Numbered from the stretch's first letter, positions 7,726-15,898 are shown. The stretch is DNA of 20,961 nucleotides from an uncultured Collinsella sp. (GCA_958452935.1 CAUDVX010000032.1:1-20961), one strand, 5' to 3'. Numbers and translations: made by a program. The notes: generated from the letters alone by a model not told the origin.

Positions 7726-8422
7726 TGCCGCTAAGCCACGCATCCTCCTGGTCGAAGATGACCTGACCGTTCAAAACCTCGTTTCGACCGCGCTTGACCT
7801 CCACGGCTATGTCGTGAGCAAGGTTTGCAACGGCCAGGCCGCCATCATGGATGCGGTGTCGCACGGCCCCAGCCTCATCATGCTCGACCTCGGCCTTCCC
7901 GACATTGACGGTATCGAGGTCATCACGAAGATCCGAAGCTGGTCGGCAGTCCCCATTATCGTCATTTCGGCGCGCACCGAAGATTCCGACAAGATTGCAG
8001 CACTTGACGCAGGGGCAGACGACTACCTCACCAAGCCCTTTTCTGTGGATGAGTTGCTCGCGCGCGTCCGCGCGAATTTGAGGCGCTCCTCGATGGCGTC
8101 GAGCGAGTCGACAGAAGCGAGCACGTTCGACAACGGTCCGCTGCATATCGACTACGCCGCGGGATATGCGACGAAAGACGGACGCGAGCTCTCGCTCACC
8201 CCAACCGAGTACAAATTGCTCGTCCTTCTGGCGAAAAACGTCGACAAGGTGCTCACCCACACCTTCATCACCCGCGAGATATGGGGCACGAGCTGGGACA
8301 GCGATCTGGCGAGCCTGCGCGTGTTCATGCGCACCCTGCGCAAGAAGATCGAGGCAGACCCCTCTCACCCCAAGATGATTCAGACGCACATGGGTGTCGG
8401 GTACCGCATGCAACGTCTCTAG
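7718..8422 (+). CDS. kdpE: Response regulator KdpE, OmpR family
   Basis: KdpE activates kdpFABC when phosphorylated by KdpD. The 234-residue product has a receiver domain with the acidic pair Asp14-Asp15, phosphoacceptor Asp57 (LIMLDLGLPD), Ser84 and Lys106 (LTKPF). It is followed by a winged-helix DNA-binding domain (about 130-234) with the LTPTEYKLLVLL and RVFMRTLRKKIE segments and the usual GVGYRM ending. The ATG at 7718 lies within the last codons of kdpD (8-bp overlap). GAGGAG at 7702-7707 is 10 nt upstream, so translation is coupled. The frame remains open far upstream, but that part shadows kdpD. It converges on the minus-strand oxidoreductase gene, with a hairpin element between them. 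Confidence 0.96.
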   Translation: MNNAAKPRILLVEDDLTVQNLVSTALDLHGYVVSKVCNGQAAIMDAVSHGPSLIMLDLGLPDIDGIEVITKIRSWSAVPIIVISARTEDSDKIAALDAGADDYLTKPFSVDELLARVRANLRRSSMASSESTEASTFDNGPLHIDYAAGYATKDGRELSLTPTEYKLLVLLAKNVDKVLTHTFITREIWGTSWDSDLASLRVFMRTLRKKIEADPSHPKMIQTHMGVGYRMQRL

Positions 8423-8432
8423 CCCACCCCAC

Positions 8433-8504
8433 AAAAAAGTTGCGGTGAGATACGGAGCGGTCGAAGCTTTTGACAGCCAAAACAGTCCGTATTTCACCGC
8501 AACT
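8433..8504 (-). terminator. Long terminator-like hairpin, copy 2 of a repeated element
   Basis: This has the same design as the copy at 23-94: a 19-bp stem (8438-8456 with 8486-8504, one non-canonical pair), a 29-nt loop and a T-run on the minus strand. It starts 15 nt after the stop of the minus-strand oxidoreductase gene, so it is a good terminator for it. It also separates that gene from the convergent kdpE, although no T-run follows in the plus direction. The two copies are exactly 8410 bp apart in the same orientation. Confidence 0.78.
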
Positions 8505-8519
8505 AATGGATGGGATGTG

Positions 8520-9737
8520 TTAGAGACCCAAATAGGCAGTCATGCCTTCGACGGCGAGCTTAGCGCCGGCTACGGCGTGAACAACCGTCAGTGGGCCGTT
8601 AACCACGTCGCCGGCGGCAAAGACACCGGGCACGGTGGTCATGCCGTTCTCATCGACCGAAAGAAGGCCGCGATGGTCGGTCTCCAAGCCACCCGTCGTA
8701 AGCACAAGCTTGTCCTTGGGCACCTGCGAAGCCGCAATCACAACCGTGTCGGCAGACGCATGGTCGAGCTCTTCCTCGTAGCCCACCACATTGTTGTCCT
8801 CGTCAAAGATAGCCGTCTCGAACACCGGACCGTTATCGTCGATGGCGCAGATCGCCTTGCCGCGCACGATCTCGGCACCGTCAAGCTCGGTCAGCTCGAC
8901 CTCGTCGTCGATGGCCGAGATATGGCGCGATCGGGCATACACGGTGACCTTGCGAGCGCCCGAGCGCAGGGCTGTGCGGGCAACATCCATGGCCACGTTG
9001 CCGGCGCCGATAACCGCCACGTTCTGCCCAATTGCCACGCTCGTAGGATCGACCAGATAATCGATACCAAACAGCACGTTGCCGCGCGACTCGCCGGGAA
9101 TGCCCAGTTTGCGGGCACGCCAGGTACCGGTACCGACAAAGACCGCGTCGTAGCCGTCACGTAGCAGGTCATCGATGTGCAGTGCGCCGCCGATGGTAGT
9201 CGAGGGGCGCACACGCACGCCAAGCGAGCACATCACGTGGCGATACTTTTGCACGAGCGCACGGGGCAGGCGGAACTCGGGGATACCGTACTCCAGCACA
9301 CCGCCGATCTCGGGGCGCTGTTCAAATACCGTGACGGCACAGCCCAGCTGGGCCATCTTAATGGCCACGGTAATACCGGCGGGACCGGAACCGACCACGG
9401 CAACCTGTTTGCCGCACGACGGCGCGGGCTTCCACTCCTTACGATCCAAATACGCTGTCGAGATATAGTTCTCGATGCTCGAAAAATGCACGGGTGCGCC
9501 CTTACGGCCCTGGATACAAGCACCCTCGCACTGGCCCGAATGGTTGCACACCATGGAGCAGACCGCGCTCATGGGATTGTTCTGGAACAGCAGCTCGCCC
9601 GCCTCTTCTAGACGACGCTGCTTGAACAGGTCGATGACCTGCGGAATAGGCGTCCGAACCGGGCAGCCCTTAATCTGACAGAACGCCCTTTTGCAACCTA
9701 GGCAACGATTCGCCTCTTCGACAATGTGGATAGCCAC
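8520..9737 (-). CDS. GltD-like FAD/Fe-S NAD(P)-dependent oxidoreductase
   Basis: This 405-residue protein belongs to the group of glutamate synthase small subunits and related electron-transfer flavoproteins. Two N-terminal cysteine clusters fit 4Fe-4S binding: Cys12, 15, 20 and 25, and Cys60, 64, 70 and 74. They are followed by an FAD-binding VVGSGPAG motif (about 112-119), an NAD(P)-binding VIGAGNVAMD motif (about 240-250) and a C-terminal FAADGD-type segment (VFAAGDVVNG). No large glutamate synthase subunit lies nearby, so true GltD function is doubtful. Alternatives are a PreT-like or ferredoxin:NADPH-type partner. I chose GTG 9737 because AAGGGGAG precedes it by 4 nt; the longer frame from TTG 9764 would include that site. 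It is the last gene of the leftward block, 103 nt after the isomerase-like gene. Confidence 0.85.
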   Translation of the reverse strand: MAIHIVEEANRCLGCKRAFCQIKGCPVRTPIPQVIDLFKQRRLEEAGELLFQNNPMSAVCSMVCNHSGQCEGACIQGRKGAPVHFSSIENYISTAYLDRKEWKPAPSCGKQVAVVGSGPAGITVAIKMAQLGCAVTVFEQRPEIGGVLEYGIPEFRLPRALVQKYRHVMCSLGVRVRPSTTIGGALHIDDLLRDGYDAVFVGTGTWRARKLGIPGESRGNVLFGIDYLVDPTSVAIGQNVAVIGAGNVAMDVARTALRSGARKVTVYARSRHISAIDDEVELTELDGAEIVRGKAICAIDDNGPVFETAIFDEDNNVVGYEEELDHASADTVVIAASQVPKDKLVLTTGGLETDHRGLLSVDENGMTTVPGVFAAGDVVNGPLTVVHAVAGAKLAVEGMTAYLGL

Positions 9738-9765
9738 GCAACTCCCCTTTTTAATGCAATCCAAT

Positions 9766-9798
9766 GGGGCGACGATAAAGACCCTTCACCGCCGCCCC
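9766..9798 (-). other. Intercistronic hairpin before the oxidoreductase gene
   Basis: GGGGCGGCG and CGTCGCCCC (minus strand) form a 9-bp stem with one G-U pair and a 15-nt loop, between the isomerase-like gene and the oxidoreductase gene. No T-run follows directly, so it is at best a weak terminator. It may be an mRNA-stabilising stem or leader structure. I see no convincing promoter in this 103-nt gap. Confidence 0.35.
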
Positions 9799-9840
9799 CA
9801 TACAGGTAATCTCAATCTGCCGACACGGCAAAAGCCAATG

Positions 9841-10746
9841 CTATAACTCGCGATGCGAAGCCCCGCAGCGAGCGGACATGTGCTCGAGTGTCGCCAGGCA
9901 GTCAGCCGCCGTCGCCGGCACGCTGTTCTCGACCACACAGGGAATCCCAGGGCAGGCGGCGGCAGCCCAGGCCACCACGGGCTCAAAGTCATAGCGACCC
10001 GTCTCGCCCACGCCGTGGCACACCAGGCGTGAGCCCGTACCGTCGCACCAACCGGCTTCGTCCTCGTTATCAACGACCTCAAAATCCTTGGCGTGCAGCA
10101 CGCGGATCTTACTGCCGCATAAGTAGAGCATGCGCGCTGTGATTTCCTGCGCTTCGTCAACGACGCTGGGGTGCAGCAGCGACACTGGGTCATAGATCAC
10201 GCCGAGCGACGGGCTCGAGACGCGCTCCAGCACCTCGCGGCAGCGATCCGGCGTGTTGACCGTCTCGTTCCAGCCAGGCTCGATCAGTATTTGCCCGCCC
10301 ACGGCCTCGGCGCGCTCGCAGACGCGTGCGAGTCCGTCCATAAAAGCCTCAAGCGCCTCATCGGTCATGCGGTCATCAGCAACGCGGTTCTGCGCATTGG
10401 GGCGACCGGTCTCGGTGCCAACCGGGCATCCGCCAAGCATCTGGGCAAAGTTCAAGCATGCCTCGTACTCGGCAAAGTTATCCATGAGCTGTTGGCGATC
10501 GGGCGTCGCCAGATTCTTATAACAGCCGAGCACGGCGACCGAAACGCCCGCCTCGTCGAGCACCGCACGCAAATGGTCGGCAAGCTCGCGGGTCAGGCCG
10601 CCTCGATCGATCCCCATCGATGCGTAGAGCACCTTGCTCGGCAGCTGAATGCACGAAAAGCCCAGCTCTCCCGCCATGCGGATGCGCTCCTCGACGGTCC
10701 CCTGCGGAAGGTCGTGCAAACGCACACCCGGAGTAATAGCCCCCAC
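9841..10746 (-). CDS. TIM-barrel sugar phosphate isomerase/epimerase-like protein
   Basis: The 301-residue product resembles the xylose-isomerase-like TIM-barrel (AP endonuclease 2) family. It has repeated strand-helix units, with the putative metal or substrate residues in LIEPGWNE, GVIYDPVSLLHP, RVLHAKDFEV and the final PCVVENSV segment. Relatives interconvert sugars, keto-sugars or inositol derivatives; the substrate cannot be read from the sequence. Its place directly after GH105 suggests work on a pectin-derived monosaccharide. GTG 10746 follows the GH105 stop by one base and has AAGGGA 10 nt upstream. GTG 10755, overlapping the GH105 stop, is the alternative. A longer open frame to 10914 shadows GH105. 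Family assignment is fairly sure, role is not. Confidence 0.75.
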   Translation of the reverse strand: MGAITPGVRLHDLPQGTVEERIRMAGELGFSCIQLPSKVLYASMGIDRGGLTRELADHLRAVLDEAGVSVAVLGCYKNLATPDRQQLMDNFAEYEACLNFAQMLGGCPVGTETGRPNAQNRVADDRMTDEALEAFMDGLARVCERAEAVGGQILIEPGWNETVNTPDRCREVLERVSSPSLGVIYDPVSLLHPSVVDEAQEITARMLYLCGSKIRVLHAKDFEVVDNEDEAGWCDGTGSRLVCHGVGETGRYDFEPVVAWAAAACPGIPCVVENSVPATAADCLATLEHMSARCGASHREL

Positions 10747-10747
10747 G

Positions 10748-11986
10748 TTATTCACATCCCTTATGAGCGTTGATGCCCGGGGTGTATCCGCCAAACGGGT
10801 CCTCGATAGAGCACACGCCCGAAGGGGCCAGCGGGTCGCGCTTGCCGGCAAGTTTGTCGTGATGCATGGTCTCGATATAGGCAAGCACCAGCGGCGCCAC
10901 GCCCTTTGCATCATTTTTGACCACGGGCTCGCTCATGTAGTAACCAAACGTGCCCTCGCGGTGTGCGGTGTTTCCCAGGCCTGCGACCAGGCAGATGTTG
11001 TCGAGCGCCAGCTGCCCATCGTGCTCGGACAGGCAGGTCTCGCAGATGCCGTCGAAGGCGCGACGGCCGTACTGGTAGTAACGCTCGCCCAGCACGCCTA
11101 GACGCACGCCCTTCATGATGGCATTGGCAAAAATCGCGCTACCAGACTCCTCTAGGTAGTTAGGGGCGATATTGGGCAGGTTGATGACCTGGTGCCACAT
11201 GCCGGTCTTCTCGTCCTGATACGGCAGCATGGCGTCGATCAGGTCGTGGAACATTTTGCGGATCTCGTCCTTCTCGGCCGACATCGAAGGCGGCATAAGC
11301 TCCCACGTATCGATGAGCGCCATGGCAAACCAGCCCTCGGCGCGCAGCCAGAAGTTTGCCGAAAGACCGGTGACCGGATCGCACCAGAACTGCTTGCGAC
11401 TCGCGTCGTAAGCGTGATAGTACAGCCCGTTGAGGGGGTTGCGCATCAGGTCATGCACGACCTGGAACATATGGAAGCTGTCCGAGCAGGCACGACGGTT
11501 GTGGAAGCTCAGCTCGTACTGCATGTAGAACGGCTGTGCCATGTACATGCCATCGAGCCAGATCTGGTTGGGATAGACGGCCTTGTGCCAAAACACGCCC
11601 TCTTTGGTGCGCGGCTGGGTCTCGAGCTGGCGGTAGATGGTGTCCATGGCGGCACGGTACTTGGGCTTGCCCACCAGGTCATAGAGCTTGTAGAGGGTCT
11701 TGCCCGCATTGACGTTATCGAGGTTGTACTCCTGCGGGTTGTAATGCTTGATGGTACCGTCGTCCTGGACAAAGAAATCGATGTAGTCATCGGCAAAGGT
11801 CAGGTAGCGCTGCTCGCCCGTGATCTCGTACAGCTCGATGAGCGCCTTGATCATGCAGCCGTCGATATAGTTCCAGGTGTTCTCCTTGCCGGCGCGAATC
11901 TTTTCGATATTCCAAGCCGGCGCCTGCGGCGTAGAGGTTTCGATCAACTGCTCGATATAACGGTCCAGGATTTGATTGCAACCCAT
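10748..11986 (-). CDS. GH105 unsaturated glycuronyl/rhamnogalacturonyl hydrolase
   Basis: GH105 enzymes remove the unsaturated uronic acid that pectate or rhamnogalacturonan lyases leave at the non-reducing end of oligomers. The 412-residue protein shows the (alpha/alpha)6-barrel family features: NTWNYIDGC, NLDNVNAGK with Asp90, and NQIWLDGMYM with Asp145. The last two correspond by family comparison to the two key aspartates of B. subtilis YteR. AEGWFAMALID and the ESGSAIFANAI segment also fit. There is no signal peptide, so it acts in the cytoplasm on imported oligomers. AGAGGGG lies 6 nt before ATG 11986. A promoter with two operator-like motifs precedes it (12010-12079). It appears to head a separate unit with the isomerase-like gene. 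Confidence 0.92.
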   Translation of the reverse strand: MGCNQILDRYIEQLIETSTPQAPAWNIEKIRAGKENTWNYIDGCMIKALIELYEITGEQRYLTFADDYIDFFVQDDGTIKHYNPQEYNLDNVNAGKTLYKLYDLVGKPKYRAAMDTIYRQLETQPRTKEGVFWHKAVYPNQIWLDGMYMAQPFYMQYELSFHNRRACSDSFHMFQVVHDLMRNPLNGLYYHAYDASRKQFWCDPVTGLSANFWLRAEGWFAMALIDTWELMPPSMSAEKDEIRKMFHDLIDAMLPYQDEKTGMWHQVINLPNIAPNYLEESGSAIFANAIMKGVRLGVLGERYYQYGRRAFDGICETCLSEHDGQLALDNICLVAGLGNTAHREGTFGYYMSEPVVKNDAKGVAPLVLAYIETMHHDKLAGKRDPLAPSGVCSIEDPFGGYTPGINAHKGCE

Positions 11987-12009
11987 TGCTGTCCCCTCTG
12001 ACGTTAATG

Positions 12010-12030
12010 ATAGGTGAACGTTAACCCTAG
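12010..12030 (-). promoter_or_regulatory. LacI-type operator A upstream of GH105
   Basis: ATAGGTGAACGTTAACCCTA is a near-palindrome with a central CG at 12019/12020, the hallmark of LacI-family operators. It lies just downstream of the predicted GH105 -10 box (12029-12034), around the expected transcription start, where a bound repressor would block transcription. Its left half matches the motifs upstream of the symporter gene. Confidence 0.6.
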
Positions 12031-12059
12031 TGTAACGCGAACGGGGAATATAGGGTGAA
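12029..12059 (-). promoter_or_regulatory. Predicted GH105 promoter
   Basis: On the minus strand TTCACC (complement of 12054-12059) and TACACT (complement of 12029-12034) form a possible -35/-10 pair, but the 19-bp spacer is long. The -35 hexamer is itself half of operator B. The weak elements fit a controlled promoter. The same TTCACC-in-operator design occurs before the symporter gene. Confidence 0.4.
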
Positions 12060-12079
12060 CGTTAACCCTATATTCCCCG
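12042..12079. promoter_or_regulatory. 38-bp near-perfect palindrome containing operator B
   Basis: Two 19-bp arms centred between 12060 and 12061 pair at 18 of 19 positions; only 12057/12064 fails. The core GGGTGAACGTTAACCC matches the operator motif, and the flanks extend the symmetry through TATA and TTCCCC to the ends. It lies 15 nt after the stop of the SGNH esterase gene and 55 nt before GH105. It could be an operator, an RNA hairpin at the esterase transcript end, or both. No T-run follows it on the minus strand. Confidence 0.65.
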
Positions 12080-12093
12080 CGAACGGCAGACTT

Positions 12094-12762
12094 TTAACGG
12101 CAAACGGCGGCTAAGCCCGCGGCGATGCGATGCGCCAGGCGCTCATAGCCAGCCGGGCTGTAATGCAGACCGTCCGGCATATAGAGCTCGCGGTGCTCCG
12201 GCAAAAACGGGCTGATGCCGCTTTGCGCATACAGGTCAATCACCGGAACGGAGTAACGGTCACAGACCTCGAGTATCGCTCGCACGTAGGCGACCTGCGT
12301 CAACCCCAGGTGGTTGAGCTCGTCGCTTGCCGGGATATCCTTCTCGTGCTTACCGCTCGTCTTGCACGGCGTCATAAACACGAGCTTTGCCCGAGGCGAG
12401 CGTGCCGTGATGGTTCGGATCAGGTAATCGAGCGCACCGTAGAACTCATGCACATCGGTACTGCCCAACTCGCCAAGCGGCACGTTGCGGCTAAAGTCGT
12501 TGACGCCGCCAAAGACAATGTAGATATCGGCCGCATCGTCGATACCGTCCAGGCGCTCGACAAACGAATCGGTACGGTCAGCCTTGATGGCGATACGCGA
12601 ACCCTTGATGCCAAAGTTCTCGACGACCGCGCCTCCCAGCAACGCGCCCAGATGCGAAGTCCAAGAGATGTCGTTGCCGCCTGCGCCGCATCCGTTATCG
12701 CCCCATGTGGTCGAATCGCCAAAGCAGCAAATGGTCGATTCACTCAAACTCTTCGTTTCCAT
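12094..12762 (-). CDS. SGNH/GDSL-family esterase
   Basis: The 222-residue product has the SGNH hydrolase blocks: FGDSTTWGD with nucleophile Ser17, a glycine in NFGIKGSR (about 50-56), GGVND with Asn88, and DGLHYSPAGY with Asp197 and His200. This group includes rhamnogalacturonan and xylan acetylesterases, so in this cluster a pectin or oligosaccharide deacetylase is likely. The exact substrate is inferred. No signal peptide is visible, so it acts in the cytoplasm. GAGGAGAAG lies just upstream of ATG 12762, which I prefer over an in-frame start at 12822. It follows the methylesterase-esterase fusion gene by 69 nt and is the last gene before the 38-bp palindrome. Confidence 0.85.
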   Translation of the reverse strand: METKSLSESTICCFGDSTTWGDNGCGAGGNDISWTSHLGALLGGAVVENFGIKGSRIAIKADRTDSFVERLDGIDDAADIYIVFGGVNDFSRNVPLGELGSTDVHEFYGALDYLIRTITARSPRAKLVFMTPCKTSGKHEKDIPASDELNHLGLTQVAYVRAILEVCDRYSVPVIDLYAQSGISPFLPEHRELYMPDGLHYSPAGYERLAHRIAAGLAAVCR

Positions 12763-12831
12763 AATCTTCTCCTCATCCGCCCATCGGCGGTCATACAGGA
12801 ACGTACCGTTTATTCGCAGCATGCCGAGGGG

Positions 12832-14997
12832 CTATGCACGGGCGCATTCCGCAACGTGCGAATCGAGCCATTCGATATCCTCGGCAAGATGTGTCACGCC
12901 CAGATGGTGTTCACCCGGACACACCTCGTGCCGCAGGCCATCTCTGCGACCCAGCAACTTGTAGGCATCGCGCACGATCTCGAGCTGCTCGCCAACATTT
13001 TTCAGCCCGCGCGAACCGTTCAGATGATCTTCTTCGCAGCTCTGCACTAACAACGGGCGCGGCGCAATAAGCGAGGCAATATCGCCCATGTCGAGCAAGC
13101 GCCAAAGTCCGGGTGAGTAGTTGCAGCTGCAATTGCCGTTGAGATGCAGCAGCGAATCATCGACACCGTACAGATAGCCCGAGACAAACGCCTTGCGCAC
13201 ACGCGGGTCGAGTGCGGCCAGGTACAACGTCATGTAGCCGCCACCCGAAAAACCAAAGCAACCCAGGTCATCCATGGCAATGTCGCCGCGCGCCTCCAAG
13301 TAATCGATCAAGCGCATGTTGTCCCAGACGTTGAGGCCCGCGACCGTAAGACCCAGTGGCTCGGCCATACGTGCTTGATTCAGACACGTACCGCGCAAGT
13401 AGCTGTTCTCGTCATCGCCCTGACCCTTCCAGTCACGACGGTATCCCCAACCGCGTGCGTCGGGGCAGACGGTCACGTAACCCATGCGTGCCAAACGCAG
13501 ACCGTAGTCGTAATTGAACTTACGCACGGCATCATCGACCGCCGGCACGCCCGTCACGCCCGCAACACTTGCGGCGCCTGCTCCCTGATGGCCATGCGGG
13601 CAGATATAGCAGCGTTTGAGTCCCCGCTCATCAAGCTTAGGATGAGACGGCTCCAACAGGTAGAACGGCATCCAAACATCACGCTCAACCTGCAACATCG
13701 CATGGGTGCGCACGATGCCGCCGGCAACCCGCACGCGGCTGAGCTCACGAATCTCAATCGGGACGCGGTCCATAAGCGAAAGACCCAAAACATCGTACAG
13801 ACGAGCCCTGGTCGCGACCTTCCACGCCTCAAAGTCTGCAGGGGTCTTGCCCGTAAATGCGGCCGAGCGCTCTTCGCGCTTCAGTCGGGCGCGTAGCGAA
13901 GACTCGTCCTCGCAGTACGTCTCGATGTGCACGGTGCGACCATTGGCAGATAGCCCAGCCGTCTCAACCGCATCACCGTCGCCGCCCTCGGGATCCCAGC
14001 CATCCGCACCGGCAAGCACCTGCTCGCGAGCGTACCCGGCGGCAGCCATCACATCGAGTTCATTCGCCCACGGCACCCAGCCGGTAGTATCACCCGCCGG
14101 CCCATGCAGAATCGCGCCAGCATACTGCGCGCAGTTGTGCGCCGCCGGTTTATTCCAATCCCACCAGCCTTCGCGCTTGATATGTCGCCCTAGCCAACAA
14201 TCGATCAGCGCAGTTTGCGCCCATTCGCGCCAAGGACGGCCCAGGTAGACCGAATCCGGCGCCACGCCATCCGGTGCTGTAAACGAACAGCCGTGGAACA
14301 CAAATCCGTACGGCTCGCCTTTAGGCGTGGAGGCTGCCGTTACATACCCGTTGACATCCATATCGCGGTTGAGCGAGCGAATCTCGCACCCCTCAAAGTA
14401 GGCACGCGCGCCGCCAAAGATAAAGTCGACATCGCCCTCGATCCGGCAACGTCGAAAATACTGGCGCCCCACCCGGCGCGGCGCATACTGTTTGGGTCCT
14501 ATGAACCCGCCCGGTTTGGCCTCATGCGGCGGCAGCGGACCCAAAAACAGCGTGTCTTGGTGTCCCTTAATGCAGCAGGCATCGACAACCAGACGGTCGC
14601 CATCGGCATACAGGGCAATCGCCTGACCGACCTCGCGCCCATCGCCCGCATCGTTTTCGATCGTGAGGTTTTCGAGCCGCACGTCGTCGGCATCGACCAA
14701 AACGGTATAGGTCCTAAACGTGCCGAGCTTTCCGTCAATGCCCGATCCGTCCCCCGAGGGCATCTTGGCGCCCAGACTGCCCACGACACGCACGCTGTCA
14801 GCCGTCTCGCCCACCAGCGTCACATACGGTCGATGAATCTCGACCCGTTCGCGGTACTCACCCGGCTCGATATGGATTGTCACCGGTTGCTCGGCATCCG
14901 GATAGAGCTGATCGGCTGCCGCCAAGGCATCAGAAATCGTTGGATACGCTCCTGCCGCAGCCCTCGAAACGCGCAGCGTATAGATACTTTCGCTCAT
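12832..14997 (-). CDS. Fused CE8 pectin methylesterase and alpha/beta-hydrolase esterase
   Basis: This 721-residue protein joins two esterases. Residues about 1-335 are a right-handed beta-helix pectin methylesterase, which removes methyl groups from homogalacturonan. Its key residues are all present: Gln125 (GQAIAL), Gln147-Asp148 (GHQDTLF), Asp191 (DFIFG) and Arg254 (LGRPW). Residues about 380-721 form an alpha/beta hydrolase with nucleophile Ser584 (GFSGGGY), a candidate acid in SCEEDH (653-658) and a candidate His697 or His698 (PGEHHLG). This half resembles large acetyl-esterase or dienelactone-hydrolase-like families. A linker rich in Gly and Asp (about 333-345) separates them. There is no signal peptide, so both activities should be cytoplasmic. 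Its ATG overlaps the preceding esterase stop as ATGA. No internal stop or frameshift is seen, so the fusion is real in this sequence. Confidence 0.9.
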   Translation of the reverse strand: MSESIYTLRVSRAAAGAYPTISDALAAADQLYPDAEQPVTIHIEPGEYRERVEIHRPYVTLVGETADSVRVVGSLGAKMPSGDGSGIDGKLGTFRTYTVLVDADDVRLENLTIENDAGDGREVGQAIALYADGDRLVVDACCIKGHQDTLFLGPLPPHEAKPGGFIGPKQYAPRRVGRQYFRRCRIEGDVDFIFGGARAYFEGCEIRSLNRDMDVNGYVTAASTPKGEPYGFVFHGCSFTAPDGVAPDSVYLGRPWREWAQTALIDCWLGRHIKREGWWDWNKPAAHNCAQYAGAILHGPAGDTTGWVPWANELDVMAAAGYAREQVLAGADGWDPEGGDGDAVETAGLSANGRTVHIETYCEDESSLRARLKREERSAAFTGKTPADFEAWKVATRARLYDVLGLSLMDRVPIEIRELSRVRVAGGIVRTHAMLQVERDVWMPFYLLEPSHPKLDERGLKRCYICPHGHQGAGAASVAGVTGVPAVDDAVRKFNYDYGLRLARMGYVTVCPDARGWGYRRDWKGQGDDENSYLRGTCLNQARMAEPLGLTVAGLNVWDNMRLIDYLEARGDIAMDDLGCFGFSGGGYMTLYLAALDPRVRKAFVSGYLYGVDDSLLHLNGNCSCNYSPGLWRLLDMGDIASLIAPRPLLVQSCEEDHLNGSRGLKNVGEQLEIVRDAYKLLGRRDGLRHEVCPGEHHLGVTHLAEDIEWLDSHVAECARA

Positions 14998-15803
14998 CGT
15001 CCATCACGCTCCCATGCAACGAACTGTTCAGGCCAGCCCTGAACTTGTGGCTGAATATGCTCGGCGCAGCCCTTAAATGCCGTTTGGGCCGTGGCGAGCG
15101 ATGCTCCATGCTTTCCATGCGGAAAGACATGTAGGCTAAAGCCAATCCCGTGGTCGGCAAGAGCCTGCGCAAGAAGGAGGCTATTTTGAACTGGTACCGA
15201 TGCATCCTCGGCGGTATGCCACAAGAACGTACGGGGGAAGCCATCGCCCACCATATTCTCGATCGACAACTTTTGAGCCAAAGCGCCATCGGCACCCGTT
15301 AGGTGTTCAAACGAACCACGATGAGCATAGGCCCCCGAGCTTACGACCGGATAGCCCAAGCAAAGTGTGTCAGGCCGAATCGACTCAGGCGATGCCGCAA
15401 TCGACTCTGCAAGCCAGGGTTGGTCCCAAAGCGCCCCGAGCAAGCCAACTAGATGCCCACCGGCCGAAAAACCCATGACCGTAATCCGATCAGAATCGAC
15501 ACAGTACTCTGCCGCATGGCGTCGGACGGTATCGACCGCCCGCGCGAGTTCTTGCAATGCCAGCGGATAGGTGGCGGGCGCAACCGAGTAGTCCAGAACA
15601 AAAGCCTGATACCCCATCGCAAGTAAGCGTAGCGCCACCGGCTCGCCCTCGCGAGGCGAAATATGATCGTAGCCCCCACCCGGCACAATCAAAACTGCAG
15701 GTCGGGGTTCCAGGGCATAAGCATCCTCGGTGGGAGCAAAAATATAGGACGAGATCGCGGCATCCGAGCCATCGACCCCGACACAAATCGTTTTATTGAG
15801 CAT
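14994..15803 (-). CDS. Alpha/beta-hydrolase carbohydrate esterase
   Basis: The 269-residue product is an alpha/beta hydrolase of the type often called acetyl (xylan) esterase or BD-FAE-like. It has the oxyanion-hole motif PGGGY (41-45), nucleophile Ser113 in GFSAGG, candidate acid Asp200 (TAEDASVP) and His232 (GKHGASL). No signal peptide is present. In this cluster it probably removes acetyl groups from imported pectin oligomers; this is inference from neighbours. ATG 15803 follows GAAGG by 5 nt. A longer frame to 15845 would run through a hairpin region. The stop overlaps the next gene as ATGA, so the two esterases are translated together. GH28 lies 95 nt upstream. Confidence 0.87.
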   Translation of the reverse strand: MLNKTICVGVDGSDAAISSYIFAPTEDAYALEPRPAVLIVPGGGYDHISPREGEPVALRLLAMGYQAFVLDYSVAPATYPLALQELARAVDTVRRHAAEYCVDSDRITVMGFSAGGHLVGLLGALWDQPWLAESIAASPESIRPDTLCLGYPVVSSGAYAHRGSFEHLTGADGALAQKLSIENMVGDGFPRTFLWHTAEDASVPVQNSLLLAQALADHGIGFSLHVFPHGKHGASLATAQTAFKGCAEHIQPQVQGWPEQFVAWERDGR

Positions 15804-15832
15804 GTATACCTTCTCGTTATGATGCGTAGCGC

Positions 15833-15882
15833 GGCCGCATGGCACAAGGGCCGCATAGCCGATTTTTTTGGCAATGCGGCCC
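15833..15882 (-). other. Intercistronic hairpin with an alternative third arm
   Basis: Between GH28 and the esterase gene, a 9-bp perfect stem (15848-15856 with 15874-15882) encloses an A-rich loop on the transcript. A third copy of the right arm (ATGCGGCC, complement of 15833-15840) follows, so the first arm could pair with either. No T-run follows, which argues against a simple terminator and suits mRNA processing or partial attenuation. Confidence 0.45.
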
Positions 15883-15898
15883 CGGTCATCAATTCCAG

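Noticed and set aside
8433..8504. Peptide-coding role for the repeated element (frames reading MKYGLFWLSK or SQNSPYFTAT)
   Set aside because: These short peptides arise only because several frames run through the hairpin; the two copies sit in frames continuing into unrelated antisense sequence.
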